From the NCBI GenBank assembly GCA_963920635.1, contig OY987299.1, positions 122,141,373 through 122,205,372 on the forward strand: 64,000 bases of DNA, in the 5' to 3' direction. This document shows, piece after piece, positions 61,461 to 64,000 of this stretch. Numbering within the stretch: position 1 is the stretch's first letter; every line of letters starts with the position of its first letter. The stretch is from Pseudeuparius sepicola (Eukaryota; Arthropoda; Insecta; Coleoptera; Anthribidae). The position numbers and the translations under genes are program-made. The notes below the pieces were generated by a model. It did not search any database and had not been told where the DNA came from. It saw only the letters and a list, made by a program, of their open reading frames with translations.

Positions 61461-61928
61461 AAAGATACGTAATTTATTAATAAATTAATTTATTAAATGT
61501 TCAAAATGCCCCCCCCCCCCGACTTCCATGCAGTAATAAAGCCTTTGCTCAAAACTTCTTCGAACATTCCTTAGCATTTCAGGAGTAATTTGACCACACT
61601 CTTCTACTATTCGTTGACGAAGTACTACCAAATCAGGTGCCTCTGTTTTATAAATGACGCTTTTTAAGTGTCCCCATAGAAAAAAATCCCAAAAACTCAA
61701 AGATACGTAACTTATTAATAAATTAATTTATTAAATGTTCAAAATGCCCCCCCCCCCGACTTCCATGCAGTAATAAAGCCTTTGCTCAAAACTTCTTCGA
61801 ACATTCCTTAGCATTTCAGGAGTAATTTGACCACACTCTTCTACTATTCGTTGACGAAGTACTACCAAATCAGGTGCCTCTGTTTTATAAATGACGCTTT
61901 TTAAGTGTCCCCATAGAAAAAAATCTAA
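61461..61928. repeat. 238-bp tandem duplication in the mariner-family element
   Basis: AAAGATACGTAA begins at 61461 and at 61699. Both units run through the transposase C-terminus to the CCCCATAGAAAAAAATC region. The poly-C tract is 12 bases in the first unit and 11 in the second, which moves the reading frame; only the 12-base version reads through to GGGGHFEHLIN. Confidence 0.9.
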
Positions 61929-62793
61929 TGGGGACAAATCTGGTGATCTGGCTGGCCATTCAATAGGCCCTCTCCTACCGATCCACCGATTTGTAAATGT
62001 GTTATCCAAGTACTGCCTCACTGGTGCCGCAAAGTGAAGAGGGGCACCATCTTGTTGAAAATACAATTCATCTTCTTGGTATTCCTGATTGTTTTCCAAA
62101 ATGTGGGTTATCGCAGGATCGATGGAATTTCGCAATAAGTCCAAATACAATTCACCATTCAATGTCTGAGGGAGAAAGAACAACAATGTTATCTCCATAA
62201 ATTCCAGCCCACACGTTTAACTTTTGGGGGTACTGGCTATGAACTTCACGAAAAATTCTTGGGTTTTCATCAGACCAGAACCGACAGTTGTGACGATTAA
62301 CAATGCCGTTTAAGAAAAATGAGCATTCATCGGAAAAACAGGTGTTAAAAATAAAATGTGGGTTTCTTGCTGTAATTTCAGACATAGTCTCACATAACTC
62401 AAGCCTTCTATCAGTATCATCCTTATTTATTTCTTGAACCAAGCGCATTTTATAAGGATGATACTTGTTTGTTTTCAATATCCTCTGGATAGTGCTTCTA
62501 GAAATTCCAGATGTTTCAGCAAGTTGACGAGTACTTATCGTATTGTCCATTTCAATGTGACCCAAAACAGCAACCTGCATTGCTTCGTTCCTTTGAGGCT
62601 GCTCTGGTTCATGTTTTCTATTTGCCACTGAACCAGTGTCTCTAAATTTTTGCATTACTTTACAAACGTACGTATGCGACACATTTTTTTCGGGATGCAA
62701 TTCGTTAAATATCCTAGAAGTGGCCCTTGCACAATCATTGTTTTTAAAATAAATTGATACCATTTCAACTCTATCACCAATAGTGTACACCAT
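61731..62793 (-). pseudogene. Mariner-family transposase, one frameshift
   Basis: The N-terminal part (62793 down to about 62160) starts MVYTIGDRVEMVSIYFKNND. It has two helix-turn-helix-like stretches (KNVSHTYVCKVMQKFRDTGS and STRQLAETSGISRSTIQRIL) and the first catalytic Asp in CFSDECSFFLNG. The second part, in another frame (about 62198 to 61731), has the second Asp in YFQQDGAPLHF and the third in EWPARSPDLSPLDFFLWGHL, about 36 residues apart. The two frames overlap around 62152-62198. Losing one base near GTTGTTCTTTCTCCC accounts for the break. The C-terminus is shifted by the short poly-C tract but an intact version exists in the duplicated unit at 61485-61690. All three acidic residues are kept. 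Confidence 0.85.
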
Positions 62794-63319
62794 GTTTGCA
62801 AAATAAGTAACACTTTAGGTATTGTACCTATTTATTTGAAAGCAGAATAAAACATAATACAATTTAAAAATTAAAAAACTCACGATTTTAATCTATCGGC
62901 CAGTGCAAAAAATATGTACTTTTTGTGTATCTGTTCAAAAAAGAAATCAAAGAACTTAGTATGAAATAGCATGGAAGGCGGAGGGGGCATTTTGAACATT
63001 TAATAAATTAATTTAGTAATAAATTACGTATCTTCATTTTTGCATTTATTTTTACCTAAAATGGTCTCAAAATTAAAAATAAATACAGCATTGTAAAGAT
63101 GACTAAATTCTCTTTAATTTGAGGTGTCACTCGACCCCTATTCCCATTTAAGAATTTTGAGGTGGTAGCTACCCCAGCCAGAGGGTTGCAGATACAGCAC
63201 TGCTTTGCTCTGCAATGAAGGTCCCCCTTCCAAACTATATTGACATATTTTTGCGTTTTTTGAAAAAAACAATACTTTTTTAAATAATCCGGGTGGAAAC
63301 TTTTCGTTGGGCCACCCTG

Positions 63320-63332
63320 TATAAAAACCAAC
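63320..63332. other. Receptor intron 1 donor next to transposon end
   Basis: On the minus strand the donor GT is at 63332-63331 (TTATCAG followed by GTTGGTTTTTATA) and the transposon's CAGGGTGG begins 11 bases further in. The insertion leaves only intron positions +1 to about +12 as original sequence. Confidence 0.8.
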
Positions 63333-63670
63333 CTGATAAGAACGTCGGCCCCAAGTTGATGGTGATCGAGGCGAACCAGATCATGAACGTGCCGAAGAGC
63401 ACGCACTGCGGCGAGTCCATCAGCAGCGGCGTGTCGGCCATGGCGTCGGCGACGTCGTCCTCCTCGTCGTCGGGGAATACGGGGCTGTCGTTGAGCACGG
63501 TCGTCAGCATGTTGACGGTGGCGACGGTGACCAGCAGCAGGAAGGCCGTCTCCACCAGCGAGCACTTGCTGACGGGCTGGCAGTGCAGGATGGAGGCGCC
63601 GAGCGGGAGGAGGAGGGCGGCGCGCGCGCAGTCCACGGCGCCCTGGTGGAAGAGCAGGCCCTGGGACCAC
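63333..63670 (-). CDS. Receptor gene, exon for TM2 end, TM3, ICL2 and TM4 (5' exons outside window)
   Basis: The acceptor TCCGTTCCAG precedes 63670. One base completes a codon from an exon beyond the window, then WSQGLLFHQGAVDCARAALL. The end of TM2 is followed by HCQPVSKCSLVETAFLLLVT, with Cys3.25 and a canonical-length TM3 ending TVLNDSPVF. Counting from Cys3.25 puts N-D-S at 3.49-3.51, where class A receptors have D-R-Y. The second intracellular loop is long and acidic (PDDEEDDVADAMAD), then TM4 (CVLFGTFMIWFASITINLGP). The exon ends with one base of a Gly codon completed at 47238. A class A receptor fold is clear; a close family is not. Ligand unknown. Confidence 0.85.
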
Positions 63671-64000
63671 CTGGAACGGAGAGGGGCATGGTTACGTGAA
63701 TGATGGGAATGTTCGCAACGATTTTTTTCGGTGGCAACACCGCGCGCCGCCTGCGAGTATACTACACCGATTGTTTCGTGGGGTGGGGTTGCTGTGTAAT
63801 TGTTTGACGCTCGCTATATAGATACCTATCTCTTATATAATTACTATACAGGGTGTCCAACTTTAAAATTGTACAAATCCGTAAAATCTTCATTTTTGGA
63901 GATAATCGCCTAAACTTTTTTTGTTTGAAAGTCCTTCAAAAACCGCTTCTTTTGATCTTCCTTCCATTTTCAAAATGCAAATGCAGGGCCGGCTGCGATT
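63671..64000. other. Receptor upstream intron and start of another CAGGGTG element
   Basis: The acceptor region lies next to the exon. At 63850 a terminus CAGGGTGTCCAACTTTAAAA, flanked by TA, begins an element that runs out of the window. Confidence 0.6.

Larger units (their letters stand above)
61179..63319 (-). mobile_element. Mariner-family transposon with ~340-bp inverted repeats
   Basis: The left end CAGGGTGGCCCGAAAAAGTT pairs with the right end AACTTTTCGTTGGGCCACCC then TG, flanked on both sides by TA (61177-61178, 63320-63321). The arms extend to about 61527 and from about 62975, with landmarks GATTATTTAAAAAAGTATTG, GGTAGCTACCACCTC and AGTGACACCTCAAATTAAAG. They reach into the 3' end of the transposase frame. 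A 238-bp tandem duplication lies in the left arm. It is the only CAGGGTG-ended element in the window with a recognisable transposase. Confidence 0.9.

Noticed and set aside
63293..63703. A 136-codon plus-strand frame and a 204-codon minus-strand frame
   Set aside because: Both overlap the TM3 exon in the wrong strand or frame; the second also runs through the transposon.

Overview
The window is eukaryotic, almost certainly an insect genome and possibly a beetle. It is AT-rich, dense in Tc1/mariner-type inverted-repeat elements whose ends read (TA)CAGGGTG..., carries Jockey-like and Dong/R4-like non-LTR retrotransposon fragments, and contains one very long multi-exon gene. The insect call is an inference from element content and gene style; no rRNA, tRNA or mitochondrial marker was recognised to fix the species.

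The only host gene I can support is on the minus strand. It is a rhodopsin-like (class A) G-protein-coupled receptor. Five exons lie at 63333-63670, 46970-47238, 21457-21639, 14269-14490 and 7030-7170, and all junction phases agree (1-2, 0-0, 0-0, 0-0). They encode the end of TM2 through TM7 and the C-terminal tail. The N-terminus and TM1 lie beyond position 64000. The exons are very GC-rich islands in AT-rich introns of about 16.1, 25.3, 7.0 and 7.1 kb. The receptor is odd: NDS stands where DRY is expected, FWGP replaces CWxP, NPTLF replaces NPxxY, and the second intracellular loop is long and acidic. I could not assign a ligand or orthologue.

Everything else is intronic or 3'-flanking and mostly transposon-derived. 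About fifteen long fold-back elements end in CAGGGTG or a close variant, many nested in one another. One of them (61179-63319) is a mariner-family element with roughly 340-bp inverted repeats and a transposase broken by one frameshift. Its TA target duplication and its CAGGGTGG terminus make it a natural model for the source of the other fold-backs. Other elements are: two inverted copies of a roughly 1-kb terminal-inverted-repeat (TIR) element (572-1567, 53344-54334); a 434-bp MITE with a perfect 8-bp target duplication (22259-22692); a MITE of simple repeats with a 6-bp duplication (34137-34503); a THAP-exon-bearing DNA transposon remnant (40388-41527); a 1.2-kb TIR element (54512-55733); a Jockey-like LINE tail (43692-44700); a 122-bp four-copy tandem array ending in (ACAT)n (25845-26392); a short (ATT)n-tailed retroposon in two copies (5034, 57880); and a 415-codon Dong/R4-like ORF inserted in the (ATT)n tail of one of those copies.

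Functionally, the window is one giant receptor transcription unit whose introns are filled with hairpin-forming elements. Any primary transcript would carry many long double-stranded stems. The remaining intronic stretches show no genes that I can support.
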